From assembly GCA_018417955.1 (NCBI GenBank), contig JACTVC010000012.1:372001-436000 (forward strand): a stretch of 64,000 bases of DNA. The letters are read 5' to 3'. Below, piece by piece: positions 20,401 to 29,400 of this stretch. Source of the DNA: Laccaria trichodermophora. Lineage: Eukaryota; Basidiomycota; Agaricomycetes; Agaricales; Hydnangiaceae. The notes beneath the pieces were generated by a model. The model did no database searches. It saw only the letters and a list, made by a program, of their open reading frames with translations, and was not told the origin of the DNA. A program made the position numbers and the translations under genes. The number at the start of each line of letters is the position of its first letter. Positions within the stretch are counted from its first letter, which is position 1.

Positions 20401-21453
20401 GCGCTGTGGAGTCACCCTTGCGATGAGGGACCGGCTCCCAAAACTCTTCGATATCGGCCGTTGGATTCTTGTTCTTGGGAATTTTGATGCTGTGTTTAGG
20501 CGTGTCTCCACCGTCATTATCGGAGAGTTCGAGTACTTCAATGTCATTAAGCATCCCATTCTCATCTGTCGTGTCTTCAAGTCAATCAGTAGCTGTAGAG
20601 GAAAAATTGGTGACGTGCGTACCATGACCCTTCCGAGCACGCTTTGCTGCCTTTTTCTTACCATCCTTTGCACCCCCATCTTCACTTGACGAGTTCAGCG
20701 AGTCAGTGTCCGATTCGACTACATGAATAAGTTGAGCACCGACAAAGCACGTTGCACAAGCGATACGTACCAATGTTCTTTCGAGCACGCTTCCTCTTTG
20801 CTTTGCTTCCGTTCAGTTTGGGACGCTCCTCTTCGTTGGGCAAGTTTGAAGCATCGAATCCTGCGTAGCTTTGAAATTAGTTGTAAGAGCCAAATAGACA
20901 TGTTATTGACGCACCACTATTCTTTTGAGCGGCGTTGGCCTTCGACGCTGAGCTGGGCAGCAATAATGCATCAGGGTCCAGTCCGTTTGGGGAAGCTCGC
21001 GCGTTTGTTGGAGTATCATTGTCGATGCCATCGGTATTGATTGGCGGAGTGATCGAGGTGTCGACGAGTTCCTCCTCCTCTTGGCGGCGCAAGGCATGGG
21101 ATGCGAGGTTTTCACGATGAGACGAAAGAATGGGTGGGAGAGATTGGTTCTCGTCAGTGAGTTTGATGGTGGGAATCCTCTGACGTGAAGGGCGCTCGGC
21201 CATATTGGGTTGTGCAGAGTCAATACGAATAAACACCTTTATATTCATTTTTAGTACTGTACAGGTATTCCACGCTCAATTTCAAATAGCTTCAGCCACC
21301 CAAGCCGCGGCTCAGGCCGCGGCTTGGGGCTTCAAAAATGTGAAGCCCGAGCCGTGAGCCACAGGAAGCCCTGCGGGGGCTTCACAGAGCTTGGCCTTAC
21401 AAGGCTCGGCTTGGGCTGGCCTGCGGCTTTCAGGCCGGGCCGTCACATCACTA
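17460..21453 (-). mobile_element. Complete autonomous hAT transposon (3994 bp)
   Basis: Ends are TAGTGATGTGACGGCCCGGC and its exact reverse complement, flanked by the perfect 8 bp duplication GCTTCACC. Inside each end are about 140 bases of GC-rich, partly palindromic DNA with repeats of GCTCGGGCTT and GGCTTGGC, likely transposase-binding subterminal repeats. A single multi-exon minus-strand transposase gene fills the interior with all expected domains and no nonsense seen. Perfect duplication, matching ends and an open gene suggest recent and perhaps current activity. Confidence 0.93.
17658..21203 (-). CDS. hAT-family transposase (BED finger, RNase H-like core, dimerisation domain)
   Basis: The ATG at 21203 begins MAERPSRQRIPTIKL; an acidic and basic linker spans exons 21203-20915, 20870-20771 and 20718-20623. 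Exon 20574-20379 ends RRCLCC and joins an exon with LRRHMAAYH, forming a BED zinc finger for end binding. Next come LIETDQ and HPTFKHM segments. TTDAWQAANADGYLAVTGHW (19706-19650) and CDNASNNN (near 19430) hold the two catalytic aspartates of the RNase H fold, and CLAHIINLATQ is the following conserved motif. The last exon (about 18068-17658) has SSERAFSSAG and LKPDVVEALQCLK, the C-terminal dimerisation domain. At least ten introns of about 50-60 nt were seen. Exon ends in the 18070-19100 part are approximate. Confidence 0.88.
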
Positions 21454-22133
21454 GCTTCACCATCGTCGTCGTAAAGTCGGTAATAAACTGGTGAGCGTGA
21501 ATTCGAAGATGTTTGAGAACAAAACAGCAAAGTGCACCATATTGTTGTTTAGCCTTCCATGCGGGCAATTCATTCGAGCCCTCATTACTCGCAGACACCA
21601 GTCTCTTCTCAGCGGCGCCCTTATCAACGACGAAAATCACAGGGTCAACCTCAGATGATCCTGGCCTGGCAGAGTGCCCTCTGAGCGCAAGACGAGCAGA
21701 GTCGTCCAGAGGCTTCTTTTCTGACAGCGACAGATACAAAGCGCCCTTTTCCGGGCCTTCCACGCCTTCAACCTTGCAGACGTACCTCTTCAGCGAGGCG
21801 GACGTATGAGGGGGTCTCACTGATTTGGACGAGATACGACTGATGAAGCGATCGTTGGAGAAGATCGGGTTGTTTGTTTCGAGTGGGCCTTCTGCGGTAT
21901 ATAACCGGTAGTATACTGCGCGCCTTATGTGAAATAAACGATATATATAGAAGAATACGCACTGTTACGGTGTTCGCGTTTCGTTTGAGATATCTGATTT
22001 ATCATTTTAGACAAAAAAGTGAGGCAGGGACTGGAACAACACTTACCGGCTCAGGTCCTCCCTGACCATCTAGAGAAGCTTGTCCGGCGGTGTTCTTAAC
22101 TTCATGCGCTCGGTCGCCAGTGGGCATCTTGAG

Positions 22134-23167
22134 TATGGCGGTCCGTTTGGGTAAAAATTCCGGAAATATATACTTTTTAGCATAAATTCAATTTGTATGC
22201 GCTTGAGTTTTGCTAATGTCCAGCGGAAGATAACTTGAGGGTGCGCAACTTTTTTTATAGTCCCCGGAAACATTTTTGTCAGCGCGGAAATGTTTGACCT
22301 CAGCTAGCGTTGCCGAAGTTCAGTCCAGAACTTCGGTTCGAACCCGAACCCTCTGAACCGAACACAAAGTTCGGTTCGAGTTCAGGTTCAGGTTCGGGCT
22401 CCAGAAAATTTCTGGAGAACAGGTTCGGACTGAACTGAACCTCTGAACCTTTAGCCACTGGGGGGCCTACTTTCCCTCTGTTTAGGACATTTTTTTGTAA
22501 TTTTTTCGTTCAAAACTATTGTGATCTGTAACAACTACAGTATTTAAATGTAAAGTATCAATCCTTCATCTGGGTGATGGTTGATGGCCATATTTTAGGT
22601 CGCTTTCCCACACGTGCACTTGTTGGGGTCTGTTGTATAATATCTATTTGGCTTATCAAACATGGTTTGTGCCACGGCATTGCATAAATAACTGATTTTT
22701 AGAGATTACACATGTGTTTCGAAGCGTTTGGACACGAAAAAAGGCGAAAATTTTGATTTTAAAAAATTACAAGGTTCAGAAGGTTCGAACCTGAACCGAA
22801 CGCATGGTTCAGGTTCAGTTCAGGCTCGGAAAATTTGTAGGAGGTTCAGGTTCAGGTTCGGACCAAAGGGGGTCTGAACCGGACTGAACCGAACTTCGGC
22901 AACACTAACCTCAGCGCGGAAATTTATTGACCTGTGCAGAAATTTATTGACAGTGCACGCAAACTTGTTCACAGTGCGCGCAAACTTATTCAGCTGCGCT
23001 GAAACAAAATTGACCCCCGGAAACATTTTATTTGCGCGCAGAAACATTCATGTCTGGTGCGCGGATTTTTTGCCCTCCTGCCATTTTTGGCATGCCGTGC
23101 TGCCGTGATTAGCTAATTGATGCATTGTTGGCAGTTTCGGCATGCTTATCGGGGTTTAAAATTCAAA
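22134..23167 (+). repeat. Dispersed repeat, copy A, interrupted by a hAT MITE
   Basis: From TATGGCGGTCCGTTTGGGTA to about TTTAAAATTCAAAT it matches, in reverse orientation, 50758-51148. The core is a run of short variants of GCGGAAATTTATTGAC, CGCAAACTTATTC and CCCGGAAACATT. Without the inserted 603 bp MITE and one target copy it is about 420 bp; copy B lacks one short internal unit. It begins seven bases upstream of the ATG of the hAT-interrupted gene. No coding potential. Element class is unknown. Confidence 0.8.
22305..22907. mobile_element. Non-autonomous hAT-type MITE (603 bp)
   Basis: Ends TAGCGTTGCCGAAGTTC and the inverse of TAGTGTTGCCGAAGTTC, with one mismatch, flanked by the 8 bp duplication ACCTCAGC at 22297-22304 and 22908-22915. 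Subterminal regions are strings of GGTTCAGGTTC and GAACCGAAC repeats in opposite orientations; the middle is AT-rich. No coding frame. The empty site is preserved in the other copy of the host repeat, which has a single ACCTCAGC. Its ends share TAG but otherwise differ from the complete hAT at 17460, so a different transposase probably moved it. Confidence 0.9.
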
Positions 23168-23950
23168 TATAACGTTTTTCTTATTTTTATTATCAACTCT
23201 ATATTAACTTTAATTTTGTGAAACAAAAAAGTACTTTGATGATTTCTAATCTGATTTTTTAATTGAACTCTGACGTTTACAGAACACACTTGAGAGATTG
23301 ACAAAGTCAAGGATCTATTAGCAAATACAATCCTAGACATCAGATGGAGACTTGAAAGTCCAAGTCCAATGGAATAAGATGGTCTAAAACTATTCCCTCA
23401 AGCTTTGGAACTGGTTCAGCAGAAGCCAAACAATGTGTTGTGTCTCATTTTGTTGACAACTGGCGGCGCTTTCCCAAGTCTTCGTTCCCCCGGAAACTGA
23501 GAGCTAGCCCCTTGTCGACCGATGTGCAAGTATGCTTCACTTTTGCTGGAGGGACTGTTGGGTCCTGGTTCTCATTGTGTGTTGACTCTGCCTCGATGTC
23601 GCTTCACTTGTGCTTGAATGCCTTGGGGTTGGCAACCTTCTGGGTCCCTGGCTGTAGGTGCTGGCATCGATGAATACCTTGCTCAAGGCGGTCACGGAAA
23701 TACTCGCTGACTTGTGGATCATTCCGACAAAGGATTACTCTATCTTCGCCGTTAGAGGTGAGGTTTTGAGAATACAACTAAAGAAATACGCACTGATTAT
23801 GGTGAATATGTGTGATACCACAGTAGTCAAGAGGCAAGGGGGTGCCGGCATCGAAAAAAAAGACCCGGGGTCGATTTTTTTGTTAAGGCGACATTGAGGT
23901 GGACTAACTAACTAACGTAATCAGGCACGTGTCTAAATATAGCAATATGA
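23168..23950. other. Intergenic stretch with weak repeat traces
   Basis: No supported gene. Near 23846 GGGGGTGCCGGC resembles the start of a short poly-T/A-associated segment at 36574-36655, hinting at a shared SINE-like family. Near 23900 the sequence enters the 3' part of the PHD-like host gene remnant. Confidence 0.4.
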
Positions 23951-24102
23951 CATCATCTACATGAGAGCTTCCCCCCACATCCTCTCCAGGAAGCCACACA
24001 AGTCACACAGACTCAATTCTGGGGTGCTGGCACCAGTTCCACACATTTTAGATGGAATCAGGCATATAACATGAGTTGTAAAATCACTCAGTTCTCATGA
24101 TA

Positions 24103-24107
24103 CAATG
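24103..24107. repeat. Target duplication CAATG, left copy
   Basis: CAATG directly precedes the LTR at 24108 and recurs at 35946-35950 after the other LTR, giving a perfect 5 bp duplication. Confidence 0.95.
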
Positions 24108-24479
24108 TGTGAAACCGAAGGGCTGATCGGGACTTCTCGACGAAGGCGTGAGTGCGAGATGGCGGCGGAGAATATTCGGGGTACGCGAGAGAGTGTTTGT
24201 AACGTGGTGCCGCGAGGCGATACCACGTTGAGAATATCCTGTGACCCAGGAACTGGGGCGCGGTCACCCGGTGCAGGACTCTTGTATCCCGGAGGGGAGG
24301 CATAAGGTTGCCTAGCCGTATAGAAAAGGGGTGACTCTGTCCACATGTAAAGTATAATGTGGTTGCAAAGTGAGTATATTTGTTGTGAATGCAACGCTAC
24401 ACAGAGCAGTGACAAATACAAGTAAATATGATGGTTCTAAGTCACGCAAGAAGTATACTTATACTACCATGCCGTTACA
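24108..24479 (-). repeat. 3' LTR of the 11.8 kb element
   Basis: Read on the minus strand it starts TGTAACGGCATGG and ends GGTTTCACA. It is 372 bp long and almost identical to 35574-35945. LTR ends carry the promoter and polyadenylation signals of the element. Confidence 0.95.
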
Positions 24480-24493
24480 AAGCCCCCCCGTGA
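24480..24493 (-). promoter_or_regulatory. Polypurine tract of the 11.8 kb element
   Basis: On the minus strand CACGGGGGGGCTT abuts the 3' LTR, the expected position of the plus-strand DNA primer. The gypsy element at 37520 has AGCAGGGGGGCTA at the same place. Confidence 0.8.
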
Positions 24494-25027
24494 GATTGGA
24501 GCATCATCTAGAGAATACTTGTTGGATAGTTCAATCTATCTGTTCAGATATTTGATGTCCGTGATGGCGGTGGGGAGACCAGGAGTAGTTAGCATGAGGA
24601 GGAAGCGATATGGATGGAGATCTTGTTCTTTGTGAAGTCCTCGTTCCCAAGGAAGTGGCAGACAGGTCCACAGTCGTATATGTACTTGACTCATGTAATA
24701 TGGTCGGTAGTGACATGATCTTGACTAGGGTAAGCATAGTATATGTTTCCGATTCCGCCACCAAGGAGTAGATGCCTGGACTGTATGGAAGCATAGGGAT
24801 CCTAAGCTGCGACATCATAGTGTCTCCTATATAGAAACTATAATTTGCGTATAGCTCTATAGTCGTGAGAGCATGAGTGATAGTTGCTAACAATAGGATG
24901 AATAGCTTCGCGTTGTTAGTGGGAGTAAGGAGTCAAAATGGACGAATCAGAAGGTTTGGTCTGCGCAAGGCAGGGGATTGTTTAGGAAGTGAAGCATAGT
25001 AATCGTGACGGAGGTGAAGGGGAGGAA
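24494..25027. other. Non-coding 3' region of the 11.8 kb element
   Basis: Lies between the last stop of the giant frame and the polypurine tract. A 120-codon open frame on the minus strand starts at a TTG and has no recognisable motif. Confidence 0.5.
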
Positions 25028-26494
25028 TTAGAGAGCAATGATATGGGGATCCATTTCTGCTATAAGATGGAAGGGCTTGTGGGTAATTAAATCCCAGACA
25101 TACAGATAGAGCTGGTAGTCAAGACTAGATCGAGGGGGAAGGCACCAAGCACAGTGACGGTGTCCGACAGTGACGGCTCGCGAGGTACAGCAAGGGTTGC
25201 AAGATGACTGTAGTCCTTGAAGAATCAGCCTGTGAGTTAGCGACGATCCGACCATGGGGGCTCTTGATACAGTCACTACATCATCCTGAGCGTTTATTCT
25301 GAATATACGCTTCACAGTTAGTCGCGATCCGTTTGCTTCAGCGACTATAGCAGTTCGGACAGGCTCGAGCTCCCATGCGGCTGGCATTTTACAAGGCGAT
25401 AAGTCGAGCAGGAGGGATTCTAGGGAGATTGCACTGTCGGAATCATTCATTGACTGATTATCGAACCTCTCTCCACAGGGCGAGACTTTATCATCTGCCG
25501 CATTTTGGCTATTTGAAACAGAGTGCAGCCCAGTGCCGTCTGAAATGGTTTCGGTTAACGTAGCTTCAGATCTTACAGACGAACTTCTTGCTGCAGGGGG
25601 TTCCGGTTCCCATGACCGAGCAGCGGGATGGCGAATCGCGCTCTTTGTTAAGTCATCCGTTTTCTCGTTGGTGTTTACTTTGAGGCCAACCCTACAGTCA
25701 CATACAGAATAGCCGTTATCGCTTCTAGTACAATCATTAGCGTTCAGTGTAGGGTGTAGTGACTCGTGGGGGAAGGGAAGTTCTTTCATTCGGAAAGGGG
25801 GAATTTCCATTTCTCGGCTCATTATTTTAGAACACATGACATCATAGATCCCACTCGGTTGAACGAATCGACCTTTAACTAGGTTCAGATAAATTCCTCC
25901 TGAGCATGGTCGAATATGAGGGTTGAAATTTGAAATAGATTCCTTCTCCTTCAGGGCTTCCATTGCCGACAGTCCCCCAGAATTCCAAACCGGATTGAGT
26001 GAAACCACAGGGTTTGGTAGGTTCAAGTTGCCCTTCGATATGGCTGATATTTCGCTGGTACCAGTGCTCCCGTAATTGGACCAGGCGTTAATTCTAGCGG
26101 CAAGGTCGATCGGGGTCTCTAGAGCAGCGTGTAGATCGCGCTTAAGAGGATAGCTTTTGTATATAGAGAAACATGGGTTATCTGAACGACGAACGTCTAC
26201 TTCCCAATTGATGTCGAACGGATATTGTTCAGGGCATGGTGAAGAATTCATGACCTCAGATGAGGGCACAGTCAGGCGAGCTCCCTTGTAGGGGCGATAT
26301 GTTCTGTTGTTCATCATTTGATTTATTTGTAATGGCCAGTCTGCGGAATTGTCGTGGGGGCTTCCTGCGTAGAGGACAGAGAGGGCATGTATGATGATAT
26401 GAATGAGCCTAGAGGGGTGGACTGGGATAGTCACACGACAGTGTTTTCCAGGGCTCAATTGATTTATCATTATATCCAGTGAAACAGTATACGT
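25028..26494 (-). CDS. Giant-frame segment 4 (C-terminal, about 488 codons)
   Basis: Continues in the same frame after the TGA at 26495 and ends in TAA at 25028. An ATG eight codons in gives a 480-residue protein. Rich in Ser, Pro and Arg with no family motif recognised. Paired acidic and Ser-rich tracts lie in its last third. Its position after the RNase H-like part corresponds to integrase or the extra ORF of a normal element, but no integrase residues were seen. Confidence 0.5.
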   Translation of the reverse strand, partial: TYTVSLDIMINQLSPGKHCRVTIPVHPSRLIHIIIHALSVLYAGSPHDNSADWPLQINQMMNNRTYRPYKGARLTVPSSEVMNSSPCPEQYPFDINWEVDVRRSDNPCFSIYKSYPLKRDLHAALETPIDLAARINAWSNYGSTGTSEISAISKGNLNLPNPVVSLNPVWNSGGLSAMEALKEKESISNFNPHIRPCSGGIYLNLVKGRFVQPSGIYDVMCSKIMSREMEIPPFRMKELPFPHESLHPTLNANDCTRSDNGYSVCDCRVGLKVNTNEKTDDLTKSAIRHPAARSWEPEPPAARSSSVRSEATLTETISDGTGLHSVSNSQNAADDKVSPCGERFDNQSMNDSDSAISLESLLLDLSPCKMPAAWELEPVRTAIVAEANGSRLTVKRIFRINAQDDVVTVSRAPMVGSSLTHRLILQGLQSSCNPCCTSRAVTVGHRHCAWCLPPRSSLDYQLYLYVWDLITHKPFHLIAEMDPHIIAL

Positions 26495-29400
26495 TCATCG
26501 TGAAAGAACTTGAGTTGACTTTAGGAGCGGAGAGCTCATCATGGTTCGATGACTCATCCTAGTCTTCCGATAGGTACTATAAATAGCAGAGTATGCTTTA
26601 TCGCTCAAGTTCATGATAGGGCAACAGAACAACCCCCGTAGTCGCGCTATTCCATAGCGGCATGGTTCAGTGCATGCGCTCCGAGTCTCAAGTTTGTATA
26701 GCGCCAAATCAATCTTACTAGATCCTCCTTGGAAATGGTTCGCGAACATAGTCGCCTTGTGCCTGATTGAATCGACAACCAAGGGTAATCGACTTAGCTC
26801 TACCCAGTCCTTATTCCTCGGCATATAGGACTGTTTGGCACCGGAGGGGTAAGCCTTGAGGTCAATCTCTGGGTACAGTGAAAAATCTCCTTGTATCTCC
26901 GAATCACTAAAGCTCTTGATCCTCGAAGTATTATTGAATTCATCCTTAGCTGCCTTTGCAGAGTTCGGAGGTTCTTTGTGCTTACCCTCGGCTGCGAGTA
27001 GTCTGGTGCAAGTGTCTAGGACTTGACTATCCTTGGTGTCTTCCTGTCGTCTTGTAGGGCAAGTGGCCTTAGGAGCAGTGGTCGCCCTAAACATTTTGTC
27101 CTTGGCTCCTTGGGCTACGTCATGTCTTACAGCGTCTCGTTTTATGGGTAAGTCAACATTATTCAAAGCAGAGTTGATTTCATGTCTCGGGTCGCGGTGA
27201 ACCATAGTAACGGCCCCCCAAGCGGCTAGGCGTTGATTGACCTTTTTAAGGTCTCGCGCCTGTTCTAAGGCTGCGTGATTGGTGATACAGGTGGTTCCTA
27301 TTGCTTTATAGTAGATTTCTGCTGATTTAAATGTTCCCCTCCCCAGGGTGATTACTCGACTTGTACGCTTGGTGACTTCAACTGGCGTAGCCCCCCACTT
27401 GTTCGTTAGATTAACTTCATATTGCTCCTTGTGTAGTTTTTCAACCAATGGAGGCATTTTGTTAATAACCTCCCATACTTCTTCCGACTTGGTTTGACTA
27501 AGGGTTATCTTGATATTCCTTACTCGTGTAGTCTGGCCTAGTCGTAGTCTGATCCTTAGGGTCAGTTTCAAGGCGCTTATACATAGCCAGTAGGATTTAT
27601 TCATCATAGGGGGTTTTGGTCCAAGATTATTCATGTGAGGATCCTTAACTCGTTCGAGGATGATTTCTAAGTCCGCGCTCCCCTGTCGTTCCACAACCCC
27701 ACTTAGGAGGTCAGACCTGGGAGCTGCGATCATAGAGCAGGAAGAAACGTGATTTGGGGAACGGATGATCGCTTCACAGGGTATCGGCAGCAGGGTCTTT
27801 GATGTAGAATGAACAAGGGTCAAGACAGCTTGAACCTTCTCCTTAAGAGCTAGTCGTTCCAGTTGCAAGAGTTTTTCTAATAGTATCACGATTGAGTGAC
27901 TCCCATAGCTCTTGACGGGATTGGATAAGAAAAATCCCAATGAGGCTTTTGAATGGATCATGAAGTCGAGCATGGGGGACTGCGCGGATTCGAGATCGAG
28001 TAGCATTTCTCTGGTCTGCCAAAGTCCTAGGCGGCATCGAAAGACAGGTTTTACTTCAGTATCTTCAGCAGTTTCGAGTCGGATTGACTCAGTCCAAATA
28101 TCTGACAACGACACTTGAGATTCCTTCGAGAGTAGTCGACCTATAGCTTTAAGTTTAACTGGTTGTGCTTCATTCGCGGGTTCCGAGGTCGAATGAATAT
28201 TAGGTAGCGGCGGGGTTTGAACTCGCGCTTTTACATGTCTTAATCGATCATTCACTTCACGGGCAGCAACGTCTCTGCACCATACTTTAGATGATTTTTC
28301 TCTAAACTTGAAGGATGTTTCTGGTTCAAAGTCAAGCGGCTTGTCTATGTTCCCAACCGTAGGGTTCTTCGGAAAGGCAGTAGTCTCCGGTCCCCAGGGG
28401 AAGTCATCTTTGAATCGACCATCATGCTCTGGGGCGGCCTCTATCAGATACTCTATGATCTCTAGATCCCCATTAGCTTCTGCAGAATTTGCCGTCTTAC
28501 GCAAGATTTCTTCATCTCGAGGCTGATTTACCCCAATATTCAGGTCGTGTAAGTGTCCTTCGTCTCGAGGTTTGTTCATAGTAACACCTGGGTCATGCAG
28601 ATACCCGACTACTTCCCCCCCTAGAACGTACCATGGGAGAAGGTTGACCACGGTGGTGGTTAAGGAGGAGGCAGTCATCATGTCTTGACTCTCCATGCCT
28701 AAGGTAACAGTAAAAGGCTGGATGGGGGCCTCGTTCGAAGCCACGAAATCTGAGTGCTGTTTCGCGCTACGCTTAGGTTCTGTGCGTGCTACAGCCTTCC
28801 TATGAATGAAGAACACCGTCGTGTATGCTACTAGTACTTCAATCGCTAGATTGTCGCGCCGAGCTGAGGCGGCGAGTATTACGCGCCCAAATAATTCGCG
28901 ATGTTCATTGATGAACCTGATGACACTTCGTTCGCTTACGGCTTGAAGATCCTCAACGGGTTTCGTTATTTTCGCAGGAGTTTGTTCCGAAACCCCAGTG
29001 ACTAGAGATAGTCCTTTGCTTTTCCTTTTTTCGTGATGTCTAATTCCTCGCCAGTCATGGTGAACTTGAAGGGCCAGCACTCGATGATAAGTCGCAATCG
29101 GTAACGCTTCGGTTTGGTTAATAACCTCGTGCATTTTGACGGCGATGCTATCGCGCTTTATAGCAGCGAACGTTTCTTCTTCATTTTCATCGGGATCTGA
29201 TTCTCCATGAATCTCATGAATAGCATTCCAGGGAACGTTACTCTTCCCCGAAGGCGGGCATTCCCAAAGGATGTGTTTGGAGCGGGCGCAAATGCACTCT
29301 TCGCGAGGCAAGTCTGGGTGTCTGTTAGACTTATCCTGTCCGCCGATTGCTCCTTTCCTTGTCCTGATAAGTGGGAATTCCTTTCCAGTCACGGTTATAG

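Larger units (their letters stand above)
16934..22127 (-). pseudogene. Host gene with two repeated domains, interrupted by a hAT element
   Basis: The ATG at 22127 (MPTGDRAHEVKNTAGQ) opens a first exon ending in a GTAAGT donor near 22047. A middle exon (about 21918-21530) encodes VYYRLYTAEGPLETNN, RPPHTSASLKRYVCKVEG and IFVVDKG. A 49 nt intron (GTGCAC to CCAG) leads into VYYRLYDDDGEA, where the hAT sits. The frame resumes at 17451 with the second copy of the domain (IPPPHTVASLKNRLFHVEG), then a last exon (about 17070-16934) ends in YPWNFYLY. The two halves are repeats of one domain of about 110 residues. I recall related unnamed proteins in Agaricomycetes but know no function. Removing the element and one target copy keeps the frame, so the gene was whole until insertion. 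Confidence 0.7.

Noticed and set aside
24105..24421. Conserved 108-residue protein found twice (also 35574-35887)
   Set aside because: These are open frames across the two LTR copies, starting at TTG; the identity comes from the LTR, not from a gene.
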